Of a stretch of 64,000 nt of DNA, positions 22,023 to 32,459 are shown piece by piece. The position numbers and the translations under genes were made by a program. This stretch comes from Variovorax paradoxus (GTDB lineage Bacteria > Pseudomonadota > Gammaproteobacteria > Burkholderiales > Burkholderiaceae_C), in assembly GCF_009498455.1 (NCBI RefSeq), contig NZ_CP045644.1, positions 6,327,001 to 6,391,000 on the forward strand, read 5' to 3'. The notes below the pieces were generated by a model. That model worked only from the letters and a program-made list of their open reading frames with translations, was not told the DNA's origin and ran no database searches. Every line of letters starts with the position of its first letter. Position 1 is the stretch's first letter.

Positions 22023-22052
22023 ATTATAGCCCTGTCTTGCGCGATCCGGCAA
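22023..22052 (-). promoter_or_regulatory. Sigma-70 promoter of the rpsF operon
   Basis: On the minus strand -35 TTGCCG (22047-22052) and -10 TATAAT (22023-22028) are separated by 18 bases. The start site would fall near 22015, giving a leader of about 70 nt to the rpsF ATG; that leader could carry the S6:S18 autoregulatory site known in other bacteria, which I did not try to fold. Confidence 0.75.
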
Positions 22053-22058
22053 GGCGCC

Positions 22059-22517
22059 TCAGTCGTTGAGGGCCTTGTCGAGAGCGGCAGCCTTCTCCGG
22101 GCCCACGGCGGCGCGGATCTTGGGCGCCAGCGCCAGGAGGTCTTCGTAGCTGGTCGTGCCTTCGACCTGGAGGTTGAGCCGGAAGCCCATCAAGCCCAGG
22201 CTGCCGGTCAATTGAGTGGCGATCGGGTACGCGTCCTTGTAACGCTGCTGACGGCTGCGGCCGGAAGATGCAGCCGGCGCCGGGGCCGCCACCACGGCAG
22301 CGGGCGCCGCAGCCGGCTGGCCGTCCAGGGGCGCCAGCAGGCCCAGCGCGATCATTTGATCGACCTCTTCATGCCCGATGCCCAGGCCCGAGCCCAGCAC
22401 GTCGTCGATCGAGCGTTTACCGTCGAACTGGATGAACGCCGAGCGCTGGCGCGGCGTCAACGGCACCGAGCGGTCCTTGAGGACCTGCTGTCCGGCTTCC
22501 GTCTTGACAAGAATCAT
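22059..22517 (-). CDS. Conserved hypothetical protein with Ala/Pro linker
   Basis: 152 residues, not recognised. The N-terminal 65 residues (MILVKTEAGQQVLKDRSVPLTPRQRSAFI...) look like a small helical, possibly winged-helix domain; residues 75-95 are an Ala/Pro linker; the C-terminal 55 residues (RYKDAYPIATQLTGSLGLMGFRLNLQ) are well ordered. Start ATG 22515-22517 has GGAG upstream. It lies between ppsA and rpsF on the same strand and ends just before the rpsF promoter. No membrane segment or catalytic motif is seen. Confidence 0.7.
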   Translation of the reverse strand: MILVKTEAGQQVLKDRSVPLTPRQRSAFIQFDGKRSIDDVLGSGLGIGHEEVDQMIALGLLAPLDGQPAAAPAAVVAAPAPAASSGRSRQQRYKDAYPIATQLTGSLGLMGFRLNLQVEGTTSYEDLLALAPKIRAAVGPEKAAALDKALND

Positions 22518-22706
22518 GGGGGGTCTCCGGCGAAGTGCTGACACGGGCCCGGGCGGGCCTGTGCCGCCTCAGGCGGGCAGCCGGGATACGGCGCCTGCGA
22601 ATGTCACGAGTCTGACATCGGAAACGCACTTTGTTTCATTTGCACGGGACAAGCACGGGGGAATCCCCCATGGGGATTTCCGCCATTCGCCGCGTTGCAT
22701 CACGCA

Positions 22707-22736
22707 GCGGGGCATGCTTTTCGCAGCATGCCCCGC
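22707..22736 (-). terminator. Strong hairpin after ppsA
   Basis: A perfect 12-base stem (GCGGGGCATGCT / AGCATGCCCCGC, 6-base loop) starts 11 bases after the ppsA stop. No T tract follows on the minus strand, so it may be a transcript-end stabiliser or a weak terminator. Confidence 0.55.
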
Positions 22737-22747
22737 CGCGCGCGGGC

Positions 22748-25144
<2,397 letters not shown>

Positions 25145-25337
25145 GGGGAAGCTCCAGAAGTTGAAACCGGCGCTGCATGCAGACGGCGCAGCACGATCGT
25201 TGTCGTTGCTTTGGGTGCGGTCGCGGTGTGCATGGAAAGAATTCGAGGGGGTTGGGAAAGCGGATTCCCGATAATGGCCCGGATTGTAGGCGTGGCAGGT
25301 CGCGCGCGCCGCAGGACTCCGCCGCAAAAGCAACACC

Positions 25338-26159
25338 ATGCATACACGCACTGTTTTCTTCGTCTCCGACGGCACCGGCATCACCGCCGAAACCTTCGGC
25401 AATGCCGTTCTGGCCCAGTTCGAGATGAAGCCGCGCCACGTGCGGCTGCCGTTCACCGACACCGTCGACAAGGCGCACCAGGCGGTGCGGCAGATCAACC
25501 ACACGGCCGAAATCGAGGGCGTGCGGCCCATCGTGTTCACCACGCTGGCCAACATGGACGTGTTGGGCGTGATCGAAACCGGCTGCAAGGGCATGCTGCT
25601 CGACATGTTCGGCACCTTCGTGCGCCCGCTGGAGATCGAGCTGGCCATGAAGTCGAACCACCGCATCGGCCGCTTCAGCGACGTCAGCAAGAGCAAGGCC
25701 TACAACGACCGCATCGCGGCCATCGACTTCAGCCTGCAGCATGACGACGGCCAGAGCAACCGCGACCTGGAAGGCGCCGACCTGATCCTGGTCGGCGTAA
25801 GCCGCAGCGGCAAGACGCCGACCTCGCTCTACCTGGCGATGCAGCACGGCCTGAAAGCCGCCAACTACCCGCTGATTCCCGAAGACTTCGACCGCCGCCA
25901 GCTCCCGCCGGCGCTGAGCCCGCACCGCAAGAAGATCTTCGGCCTGACGATCCAGCCCGAGCGGCTGAGCGAGATCCGCAACGAGCGCCGGCCCAACTCG
26001 CGCTACGCCAGCCTCGAGAACTGCCGCCACGAAGTCAGCGAGGCCGAAGCCATGATGCGGCGCGCCGGCATCCGCTGGCTCTCGACGACGACCAAGTCGA
26101 TCGAGGAAATCGCCACCACGATCCTGCAGGAGCTGCGGCCGGAGCGGCTGATCTACTGA
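25338..26159 (+). CDS. ppsR: PEP synthase regulatory kinase/pyrophosphorylase PpsR
   Basis: Bifunctional DUF299-family protein that inactivates PEP synthase by ADP-dependent phosphorylation of the threonine near the catalytic histidine and reactivates it by phosphate-dependent pyrophosphorylation. The 273-residue sequence starts [18 protein letters not shown] and contains the P-loop GVSRSGKT (153-160) and a C-terminal [19 protein letters not shown]. The adjacency to ppsA, in divergent orientation with about 190 bases between the starts, supports the assignment of both genes. Confidence 0.96.
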   Translation: MHTRTVFFVSDGTGITAETFGNAVLAQFEMKPRHVRLPFTDTVDKAHQAVRQINHTAEIEGVRPIVFTTLANMDVLGVIETGCKGMLLDMFGTFVRPLEIELAMKSNHRIGRFSDVSKSKAYNDRIAAIDFSLQHDDGQSNRDLEGADLILVGVSRSGKTPTSLYLAMQHGLKAANYPLIPEDFDRRQLPPALSPHRKKIFGLTIQPERLSEIRNERRPNSRYASLENCRHEVSEAEAMMRRAGIRWLSTTTKSIEEIATTILQELRPERLIY

Positions 26160-26186
26160 GCCGGACGCCGCAGCTGTTCGCACGAG

Positions 26187-26226
26187 AAAAGGGGTGCCAT
26201 CTGTCGATGGCACCCCTTTTTCCTTT
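26187..26226. terminator. Bidirectional terminator between ppsR and ahpF
   Basis: A 15-base perfect stem (AAAAGGGGTGCCATC / GATGGCACCCCTTTT, loop TGTC) with a T-rich tail on the plus strand (TTTTTTCC) and TTTT within the minus-strand arm. It lies 28 bases after ppsR and 14 bases after the ahpF stop. Confidence 0.92.
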
Positions 26227-26240
26227 GAGAGCCCCTGGAC

Positions 26241-27809
26241 TCAGGCCGGGGCCGACGTGCGGATCAGGTGGTCGAACGCGCCGAGCGCCGCCTTCGCGCC
26301 GTCGCCGGCCGCAATGATGATCTGCTTGAACGGCACCGTGGTGACGTCACCCGCCGCGAACACGCCGGGTACCGAGGTCTGCCCGCGTGCATCGACCACG
26401 ATCTCGCCGTGCTTCGTGAGCTCGACCGTGCCCTTGAGCCAGTCGGTGTTGGGCACGAGGCCGATCTGGATGAACACGCCTTCGAGTTCGACCGTCTTCA
26501 GTTCGCCCGTGGCGCGGTCCTTGTAGACCAGGCCGTTGACCTTCTGGTCGCCGGTGATCTCGGTGGTCTGCGCGTTGGTGAACACGTCGACGTTATTCAG
26601 GCTCTTGAGCTTGCGCTGCAGCACGGCGTCGGCGCGCAGTTGCGTGTCGAACTCGATCAGCGTGACGTGGCCGACGATGCCGGCGAGGTCGATGGCGGCC
26701 TCGACACCCGAGTTGCCGCCGCCGATGACGGCGACGCGCTTGCCCTTGAACAACGGACCGTCGCAGTGCGGGCAGTAAGCCACGCCCTTGTTCTTGAACT
26801 CGTGTTCGCCGGGCACGTTGATGTTGCGCCAGCGGGCACCGGTCGAGATGATGACGCTCTTGCTCTTGAGCGAGGCGCCGCTCTCGAGCTGCACCTCGAT
26901 GAGGTCGTTGCCCGGCCCTGCATTGGGCACAAGGGCCTTGGCGCGCTGCAGATTCATGATGTCGACGTCGTAGTCGCGCACGTGCTCTTCGAGGGCGTGG
27001 GCGAACTTCGGTCCTTCGGTTTCCTTGATCGAGATGAAGTTCTCGATGCCCAGCGTGTCGAGCACCTGGCCGCCGAAGCGCTCCGAGGCGACACCCGTGC
27101 GGATGCCCTTGCGCGCGGCGTACACGGCGGCTGCGGCACCAGCCGGGCCACCGCCGACGATCAGCACGTCGAAGGCGTCCTTGGCGGCGATCTTGGCGGC
27201 TTCGCGCTCGACGCCGCTGGTGTCGATCTTGGCGAGGATTTCTTCCAGGCTCATGCGGCCCTGGCCGAACTCGGTGCCGTTCAGGAACACGGTCGGCACG
27301 GCCATGATCTGGCGTTCCTTCACTTCGTCCTGGAAGGTGCCGCCCTCGATCATCGTGGTGCGGATGCGCGGGTTCTGAATGGCCATCAGGTTCAGCGCCT
27401 GGACCACGTCGGGGCAGTTGTGGCAGGTGAGCGAGACGTAGATTTCGAACTCGAAATCGCCGTCGAGCGCCTTGATCTGGTCGAGCACGGCCTGCTCGAC
27501 CTTGGGTGGGTAGCCGCCGATCTGCAGCAGCGCAAGGATCAGCGACGTGAATTCATGGCCCATCGGCAGGCCGGCAAAGCGGGGGCCGTGGTTTTCGCTC
27601 GGGCGGTTGACCGAGAACGAGGGCTTGCGGTGGTTGTCGTCGCGGCTTTCGGTCAGCGTGACCAGCGGCGACGATTCGGCCACGTCCTTCAGCAGCGACA
27701 GCATCTCGCCCGAGGCCTTGCTGTCGTCGAGCGAGGCGACGATCTCGATCGGCTGCGTGGCGCGTTCGAGGTAACTCTTCAATTGGGCTTTGGTGCTGGC
27801 GTCAAGCAT
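26241..27809 (-). CDS. ahpF: Alkyl hydroperoxide reductase subunit F
   Basis: NADH-dependent flavoprotein disulfide reductase that recycles AhpC. The 522-residue protein has the tandem thioredoxin-like N-terminal domain with redox CHNC (Cys129/Cys132), FAD site [20 protein letters not shown] (about 216-235), the thioredoxin-reductase type redox centre CPHC (Cys346/Cys349) and NADH site [14 protein letters not shown]. It follows ahpC on the same strand, but a terminator hairpin and an OxyR-like sequence lie in the 89-base gap, so expression may be partly separate. Confidence 0.97.
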   Translation of the reverse strand: MLDASTKAQLKSYLERATQPIEIVASLDDSKASGEMLSLLKDVAESSPLVTLTESRDDNHRKPSFSVNRPSENHGPRFAGLPMGHEFTSLILALLQIGGYPPKVEQAVLDQIKALDGDFEFEIYVSLTCHNCPDVVQALNLMAIQNPRIRTTMIEGGTFQDEVKERQIMAVPTVFLNGTEFGQGRMSLEEILAKIDTSGVEREAAKIAAKDAFDVLIVGGGPAGAAAAVYAARKGIRTGVASERFGGQVLDTLGIENFISIKETEGPKFAHALEEHVRDYDVDIMNLQRAKALVPNAGPGNDLIEVQLESGASLKSKSVIISTGARWRNINVPGEHEFKNKGVAYCPHCDGPLFKGKRVAVIGGGNSGVEAAIDLAGIVGHVTLIEFDTQLRADAVLQRKLKSLNNVDVFTNAQTTEITGDQKVNGLVYKDRATGELKTVELEGVFIQIGLVPNTDWLKGTVELTKHGEIVVDARGQTSVPGVFAAGDVTTVPFKQIIIAAGDGAKAALGAFDHLIRTSAPA

Positions 27810-27825
27810 GGCGGACTCTCTTTCG

Positions 27826-27840
27826 ATAACTGAAAACTAT
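27826..27840 (-). promoter_or_regulatory. OxyR-like half operator before ahpF
   Basis: On the plus strand ATAACTGAAAACTAT fits the OxyR element ATAG-N-T-NNN-A-N-CTAT with one mismatch in the seven-plus-two fixed positions. It lies only 17 bases upstream of the ahpF start, between the ahpC terminator and the gene. No matched second element or good -10 is seen. Confidence 0.4.
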
Positions 27841-27851
27841 CAACTCGGGAC

Positions 27852-27886
27852 AAAAAAGCCCGGGGCCTCGTGAGCGCCCGGGCTTT
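27852..27886 (-). terminator. Terminator between ahpC and ahpF
   Basis: On the minus strand stem AAAGCCCGGG / CCCGGGCTTT with a 12-base loop is followed by TTTTTTG. It would end most ahpC transcripts and reduce ahpF expression, a common way to keep AhpC in excess over AhpF. Confidence 0.85.
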
Positions 27887-27898
27887 CGCGCGGGGCGC

Positions 27899-28462
27899 TT
27901 AGATCTTGCCGACGAGGTCGAACGACGGAGCGATGGTCTTGTCGCCGTCATTCCACTTGGCCGGGCAGACTTCGTTCGGGTGCGCGGCGGTGTAGACCGC
28001 TGCCTTCAGCTTGCGCAGGGTTTCCTTGACGTCGCGGGCGATTTCGTTGGAGTGCACTTCGGCGGTCTTGATGATGCCGTCCGGGTTGATCACGAAGGTG
28101 CCGCGCAGTGCCAGGCCTTCTTCGGGGATGTGCACGCCGAATGCGTTGGTGAGTGTGTGGGTCGGGTCGCCCACCAGCGGGAACTTGGCCTTGCCGACGG
28201 CCGGCGAGGTGTCGTGCCAGACCTTGTGCGAGAAGTGCGTGTCGGTGGTCACGATGTAGACCTCGGCACCCAGCTTCTGGAATTCGGGGTAGTGGTCGGC
28301 CGCGTCTTCGACTTCGGTCGGGCAGTTGAAGGTGAAGGCTGCCGGCATGAAGATCAGGACAGACCACTTGCCCTTGAGCGTCTCGTCGGACACATCGATG
28401 AACTTGCCGTTGAGGTAGGCCTGGGTCTTGAAGGGTTGGACTGCGGTGTTGATCAGGGACAT
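27899..28462 (-). CDS. ahpC: Alkyl hydroperoxide reductase subunit C (2-Cys peroxiredoxin)
   Basis: Typical 2-Cys peroxiredoxin reducing H2O2, alkyl hydroperoxides and peroxynitrite. Peroxidatic Cys47 is in FTFNCPTE, resolving Cys166 in NEVCPAKW; GLALRGTFVINPDGII is the family core. Length 187. A good ribosome site (AAGGAA) precedes ATG 28460-28462. The upstream region carries a sigma-70 promoter abutted by a tandem OxyR-type operator, so peroxide induction is expected. The first gene after the operator is ahpC; ahpF follows behind a terminator. Confidence 0.98.
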   Translation of the reverse strand: MSLINTAVQPFKTQAYLNGKFIDVSDETLKGKWSVLIFMPAAFTFNCPTEVEDAADHYPEFQKLGAEVYIVTTDTHFSHKVWHDTSPAVGKAKFPLVGDPTHTLTNAFGVHIPEEGLALRGTFVINPDGIIKTAEVHSNEIARDVKETLRKLKAAVYTAAHPNEVCPAKWNDGDKTIAPSFDLVGKI

Positions 28463-28509
28463 GTTGATTCCTTGGATGCTCGGGTGGACAAAAATAAGTG
28501 CGAGCCATG

Positions 28510-28537
28510 AGTATAACTACCAATATCTAGTTTTCAA
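28510..28537 (-). promoter_or_regulatory. ahpC promoter
   Basis: On the minus strand -35 TTGAAA (28532-28537) and -10 TATACT (28510-28515) are separated by 16 bases. The -35 overlaps the edge of the OxyR-type operator (28537-28573), the geometry of a class in which OxyR contacts RNA polymerase. Confidence 0.78.
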
Positions 28538-28573
28538 TAGATATCAACTATTGAAAGTATTGGAACCCCCTAT
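28537..28573 (-). promoter_or_regulatory. Tandem OxyR operator of ahpC
   Basis: ATAGATATCAACTAT (28537-28551) matches the OxyR element ATAG-N-T-NNN-A-N-CTAT at every fixed position. Exactly 7 bases further, ATTGGAACCCCCTAT (28559-28573) is a weaker copy, giving the 22-base repeat spacing of tetrameric OxyR. It directly flanks the ahpC -35. Confidence 0.75.
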
Positions 28574-28723
28574 GTTTGCCATCGCCTCGCGCGTCGGCTT
28601 GCGGCAGGTCAATACGAACGTGTATCACCATCACACGCATGCAGACCGGCGCAGCATGGGTTTGCTTGCAAGGGCATGTTCTCCCCTCGGACAATCACCG
28701 CTTTCAGAACAAGGAAAAGAACC

Positions 28724-29200
28724 ATGAAGGGCGACCCCAAAGTCATCGAACACCTGCAGGCGCAGCTCAAGAACGAGCTGACTGCGATCAACCAGTACTT
28801 CCTCCACTACCGCATGCTCAAGCACTGGGGCCTGGACAAGCTGGCAAAGAAGGAATACGAAGAGTCCATCGGCGAGATGAAGCACGCCGACAAGCTCATG
28901 GACCGCATCTTCATGCTCGACGGCCTGCCCAACCTGCAGGATCTGGGCAAGCTGAACATCGGCGAAGACGTGCCCGAGCTGCTGCGCTGCGACCTCGGCG
29001 CCGAAACCGGCGCGCAAGCGACCATCAAGGACGGCATCGCACATTGCGAATCGGTGCGCGACTATGTCTCGCGCGACCTGCTGCAAGAGATCCTGGACGA
29101 CACCGAGGAGCACATCGACTTCCTCGAGACGCAGATCGACCTGATCGACCGCGTCGGCCTGCAGAACTACCTGCAGTTGCAGGTGGGCGAGCTCGAGTAA
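28724..29200 (+). CDS. bfr: Bacterioferritin
   Basis: 24-mer haem-containing iron store. The 158-residue protein has the ferroxidase ligands Glu18 and Glu51/His54 ([29 protein letters not shown]), haem-ligand Met52, and the later [12 protein letters not shown] helix with Glu and His ligands. Start ATG 28724 follows AAGGAAA. It is divergent from ahpC, linking iron storage with peroxide defence; its partner ferredoxin gene bfd lies 8 kb downstream in the iron cluster. Confidence 0.96.
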   Translation: MKGDPKVIEHLQAQLKNELTAINQYFLHYRMLKHWGLDKLAKKEYEESIGEMKHADKLMDRIFMLDGLPNLQDLGKLNIGEDVPELLRCDLGAETGAQATIKDGIAHCESVRDYVSRDLLQEILDDTEEHIDFLETQIDLIDRVGLQNYLQLQVGELE

Positions 29201-29232
29201 GCACAACGCACCGCCGTCATGGCATTGCAAAC

Positions 29233-29260
29233 AAACGGGGCTTCGGCCCCGTTTTTTATT
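29233..29260 (+). terminator. Terminator after bfr
   Basis: Stem AAACGGGG / CCCCGTTT (loop CTTCGG) with a run of six T. It starts 32 bases after the bfr stop. Confidence 0.9.
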
Positions 29261-29287
29261 GCTCTTTACTTAACTTTATCCCCACTG

Positions 29288-29306
29288 AATAGCAGTCATT
29301 CTCATT
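29288..29306. promoter_or_regulatory. Fur-box-like site before the PepSY operon
   Basis: Read on the minus strand AATGAGAATGACTGCTATT matches the Fur pattern AATGAGAATCATTCTCATT at 14 of 19 positions, with a perfect left half. It lies 26 bases before the ATG at 29332. Iron repression of 29332-33820 is inferred. Confidence 0.6.
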
Positions 29307-29331
29307 CGCGCGAATACAATTCGCGCTTTCG

Positions 29332-29979
29332 ATGACTGCCCCCGCCCGTTCCGACAACCGCCGCCGCGCCTATTGGCTCAAGACCCTCCACGAGTGGCAT
29401 TGGGTCAGTTCCGCCATCTGTCTCGTCGGGATGATCCTGTTCAGCGTCACGGGCTTCACGCTCAACCACGCGGGCCAGATCGAGGCCAAGCCGGTCGTCA
29501 CCACGCACAACGGCATCGTCGACGACGCGCTGCGCGCCCGCCTCGAACAGCAACTGCCGGCCGCCAAGGCCCAGCAGGGCAAAGCCCCGCTCCCCGCCGA
29601 ACTGCAAGCCTGGCTGCGCAAGCAGTGGGACATCGACACCGTCGGCCGCGAGGCCGAATGGTCCGACGACGAAATCTACCTCTCGCTCCCCCGCCCCGGC
29701 GGCGACGCCTGGCTGCGCCTGAGCCTGCCCGAGGGCGAGGTCGAATACGAGCGCACCGACCGCGGCTGGCTCTCCTACTTCAACGACCTGCACAAGGGCC
29801 GCAACACCGGCACCGCCTGGAGCTGGTTCATCGACATCTTCGCGGCCGCCACGCTGGTCTTCTCGGTCACCGGGTTGTTCATTCTCAAGATGCATGCGGG
29901 CAACCGCCCCTTCACCTGGCCCATGGTGGGCATGGGGTTGGTGGTGCCCGTGCTGCTCGCGCTGCTGTTCATTCACTGA
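29332..29979 (+). CDS. PepSY-associated transmembrane protein (inner membrane)
   Basis: A 215-residue inner-membrane protein of the PepSY-associated TM helix type. TM1 is about 22-45 (WVSSAICLVGMILFSVTGF), a periplasmic domain of about 115 residues follows (including LSLPRPGGDAWLRLSLPEGEVEY, a PepSY-like beta segment), then TM2 about 165-188 (FIDIFAAATLVFSVTGLFIL) and TM3 about 196-214. His20 and His22 near TM1 and a His in NDLHKG before TM2 could ligate haem or metal, as in PepSY ferric reductases. It is the first gene of the Fur-box-preceded operon leading to ApbE and a flavoreductase, consistent with a role in electron transfer for iron. Confidence 0.85.
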   Translation: MTAPARSDNRRRAYWLKTLHEWHWVSSAICLVGMILFSVTGFTLNHAGQIEAKPVVTTHNGIVDDALRARLEQQLPAAKAQQGKAPLPAELQAWLRKQWDIDTVGREAEWSDDEIYLSLPRPGGDAWLRLSLPEGEVEYERTDRGWLSYFNDLHKGRNTGTAWSWFIDIFAAATLVFSVTGLFILKMHAGNRPFTWPMVGMGLVVPVLLALLFIH

Positions 29980-30041
29980 CCGATCCGATAGTTGGATCGG
30001 TCGGCACGTTGTTTTTGTTGATTCAGGAAAAGAGGTTTCCC

Positions 30042-30575
30042 GTGCACCTTCGCTACTCGCTCGCACCGATTGCCATGTCGGCGCTGTTCGCGGCCCCGGC
30101 CATTGCGGCCGGCCTGTCGGTCAACATCGAGATCCCCAGGCTCAATGTGTCGGAGTACCACCGCCCCTACGTGGCGACCTGGATTGAGCGCGCCGACAGC
30201 ACGATGGCTGGCACGTTGGCCGTCTGGTACGACGTGCGCACCAAGACCAACAACCCCGAAGGCGAAGGCACCAAGTGGCTCAAGGACATGCGCCAGTGGT
30301 GGCGCCGCGGCGGCCGTGAACTGGCGGTGCCGGTGGACGGCGTGACCGGCGCCTCCAAGCCCGCGGGCAAGCACCAGCTGAGCTTCACCGAAGGCTCGGG
30401 CGCGATGCCCAAGCTCGCCCCCGGCGCCTACAAGCTGGTGGTGGAAGCCGCCCGTGAAGTCGGCGGCCGCGAGGTCGTGACCATCCCGTTCCAGTGGCCG
30501 CCCACCGCGGCCGCACAACCGGTCGCAGCCGGCAAGGAAGAGCTCGGCGAAATCAAGCTCGAACTCAAGCCCTGA
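30042..30575 (+). CDS. DUF2271 exported protein with ApbE flavinylation-type motif
   Basis: A 177-residue secreted protein: GTG start at 30042 after AGGAAAAGAGG, signal peptide ending AAPAIAA, then the DUF2271 core (VNIEIPRL, YVATWIERAD, LAVWYD, WLKDMRQWWRRGG). Residues 99-105 read DGVTGAS, fitting the Dxx(S/T)GA(S/T) target motif at which ApbE attaches FMN to the last Ser/Thr (Ser105 here). ApbE is encoded two genes downstream, so this protein is probably a covalently flavinylated periplasmic electron carrier. The flavinylation is inferred from motif and neighbourhood; the family has no settled function. Confidence 0.85.
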   Translation: MHLRYSLAPIAMSALFAAPAIAAGLSVNIEIPRLNVSEYHRPYVATWIERADSTMAGTLAVWYDVRTKTNNPEGEGTKWLKDMRQWWRRGGRELAVPVDGVTGASKPAGKHQLSFTEGSGAMPKLAPGAYKLVVEAAREVGGREVVTIPFQWPPTAAAQPVAAGKEELGEIKLELKP

Positions 30576-30625
30576 CTTCCGACCGACCCGCCCTCTTCGC
30601 CCGCCCTCTCATTCCAAGGACCTCC

Positions 30626-31435
30626 ATGACCCGCTTCACCCTGCGCGCCGCCGGCCTCGCCCTCGCCCTTTCGGCCGTTGCTTCCGTCACCCAGGCGCAC
30701 AACGCCTGGCTGCTGCCCTCGACCACCGTGCTGTCGAAGGCCGACACCGTGAGCGTCGACGCCGCCGTGTCGAACGACCTGTTCGTTGCCAACCACGCGC
30801 CGCTGCGCCTGGAGGGCCTGCAGATCACCGCCCCCGACGGCAGCGCGGTCAAGCCTGAATCCGAAGCCAAGCTCAAGCTGCGCAACGTGTTCGACGTGAA
30901 CGTCGCACAGGCGGGCACCTACCGCATCGCGGTGGTCAACAACGGCGCCTTCGCCGCCTGGAAGGACAAGGCCACGGGCCAGAACAAGCGCGCCCGCGGC
31001 ACAGCGGAAACCATCGGCAAGGAAATCCCGGCCGACGCACAGGACGTGACGATCACCCAATCGGCCGGCCGCATCGAGACCTTCGTGACCGTCGGCAAGC
31101 CCTCGGCGCTCAAGCCCATCGGCCAGGGCCTGGAACTGATCTCCACCGGCAGCCCGACCGACCTCGTCAAGGGCGAGAAGGCGACCTTCACGCTGCACCT
31201 GGACGGCAAGCCCGCCAAGGACCTCGAAGTGACCGTGACCGCCGGCAACACCCAGTACCGCGACAAGCTCGACGAGGTCAAGCTCAAGACCGACGACAAG
31301 GGCCAGTTCAGCGTGACTTGGCCGAGCGCCGGCATGTACTGGCTCGACGCCAGCACCAAGGACAGCAAGACCACCGTGCCGCAAGCCAAGGAACGCCGCC
31401 TGAGCTACGCGGCCACCCTGGAAGTGATGCCCTGA
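30626..31435 (+). CDS. DUF4198 periplasmic protein
   Basis: A 269-residue exported protein. Cleavage after SVTQA would leave the mature N-terminus HNAWLLPSTTVL, the conserved HxxWLxP start of DUF4198 proteins, some of which act with metal transporters. The body is beta-rich, with a C-terminal Ig-like part (EKATFTLHLDGKPAKDLEVTV, DDKGQFSVTWPSAGMYWLDAS). It lies between the DUF2271 and apbE genes in one transcription unit. A metal-binding role through the terminal histidine is inference. Confidence 0.85.
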   Translation: MTRFTLRAAGLALALSAVASVTQAHNAWLLPSTTVLSKADTVSVDAAVSNDLFVANHAPLRLEGLQITAPDGSAVKPESEAKLKLRNVFDVNVAQAGTYRIAVVNNGAFAAWKDKATGQNKRARGTAETIGKEIPADAQDVTITQSAGRIETFVTVGKPSALKPIGQGLELISTGSPTDLVKGEKATFTLHLDGKPAKDLEVTVTAGNTQYRDKLDEVKLKTDDKGQFSVTWPSAGMYWLDASTKDSKTTVPQAKERRLSYAATLEVMP

Positions 31436-31448
31436 TCCTGCTGCGCCC

Positions 31449-32459
31449 TTGAGTCTTTCGTTCAGCACCTGGCGCGCGGGCGGCTACGCCAACGCGGCCG
31501 CCCCCCGTCGTGCCGATCCCGCCAGCCTTCAACAGCTGGGCGGGCAGACGATGGGCACGACCTGGTCGCTGCGCTTCGACAACCCGCAGATGCTGCCGCT
31601 TGCGCAAGTGCGCGAAGCGGTCGAGGCGGCGCTCGCGCGCGTGATCGCGCAGATGAGCCATTGGGAGCCCGGCTCGCTCATCAGCCGCTTCAACACCGCG
31701 CCCGCCGGTTCGCGCCATGCGCTGCCGGCGGAGTTCGCGCAGGTGATGCAGTGCGCGCTCGCGTGGGCGCGGGCCAGCGGCGGCGCAATCGATCCGACGG
31801 TTGGCGCATTGGTGGCGCGCTGGGGCTTTGGCCCCGCAGCGTCGCAGGACAACGCCCTGCCCTCGCCCGACGCGGTGGCCGCGATCCATTCGCGCGTCGG
31901 CTGGCAACGGCTGACATTCGATGAATCCGATCACACGCTGCTGCAGCCCGGCGGCGTGCAGCTCGACCTCTCGGGCATCGCCAAAGGCTTCGCGGTGGAC
32001 CACGGCGTCGACGCGCTGCGCGCGCTCGGCCTCACCGACCTGCTGTTCGAGATCGGCGGCGAGCTGCGCGGCATCGGCCGGCGGCCCGGCGGCGCCCCGT
32101 GGCAGGTGCAGGTCGACACCGAGATGCCGACCCCGCAACGCATCGCGCTGGCCGACATGGCCGTGGCCACCTCGGGCGACCGCTGGCACCGGCGCGTGAT
32201 CGAAGGACGCAGCTGGTCGCACACCATCGATCCGCGCGACGGCGAACCGGTGGCGCATGCGCTGGCCAGCGTCACGGTGCTGCACCCGCAGTGCATGCAG
32301 GCGGATGCGCTCGCCACCGTGCTGACCGTGCTCGGCCCCGACGAGGGCCTGGCCTTTGCGCAGCAGCGCGACATCGCGGCCCTGTTCATCACTCGCGCCG
32401 ACGACGGATCGCTCACCGAGCGCGCCACGCGCGCGTGGCAGGCGCAGGCTGGCGCATGA
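31449..32459 (+). CDS. apbE: FAD:protein FMN transferase (ApbE family)
   Basis: Mg-dependent enzyme that transfers FMN from FAD onto Ser/Thr of exported proteins. Family segments: GGQTMGTTWSLRF, EPGSLISRFN, GAIDPTVGALVARWGFG, VQLDLSGIAKGFAVD, DLLFEIGGELRGIG and the later VATSGDRWHRR and HTIDPRDGEP. Length 336 from a TTG start at 31449 without a clear ribosome site; the N-terminus lacks an obvious signal peptide, so either the true start lies elsewhere or translation is coupled to the DUF4198 gene 14 bases upstream. The stop overlaps the next gene as ATGA. Likely substrate: the DUF2271 protein. Confidence 0.92.
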   Translation: MSLSFSTWRAGGYANAAAPRRADPASLQQLGGQTMGTTWSLRFDNPQMLPLAQVREAVEAALARVIAQMSHWEPGSLISRFNTAPAGSRHALPAEFAQVMQCALAWARASGGAIDPTVGALVARWGFGPAASQDNALPSPDAVAAIHSRVGWQRLTFDESDHTLLQPGGVQLDLSGIAKGFAVDHGVDALRALGLTDLLFEIGGELRGIGRRPGGAPWQVQVDTEMPTPQRIALADMAVATSGDRWHRRVIEGRSWSHTIDPRDGEPVAHALASVTVLHPQCMQADALATVLTVLGPDEGLAFAQQRDIAALFITRADDGSLTERATRAWQAQAGA

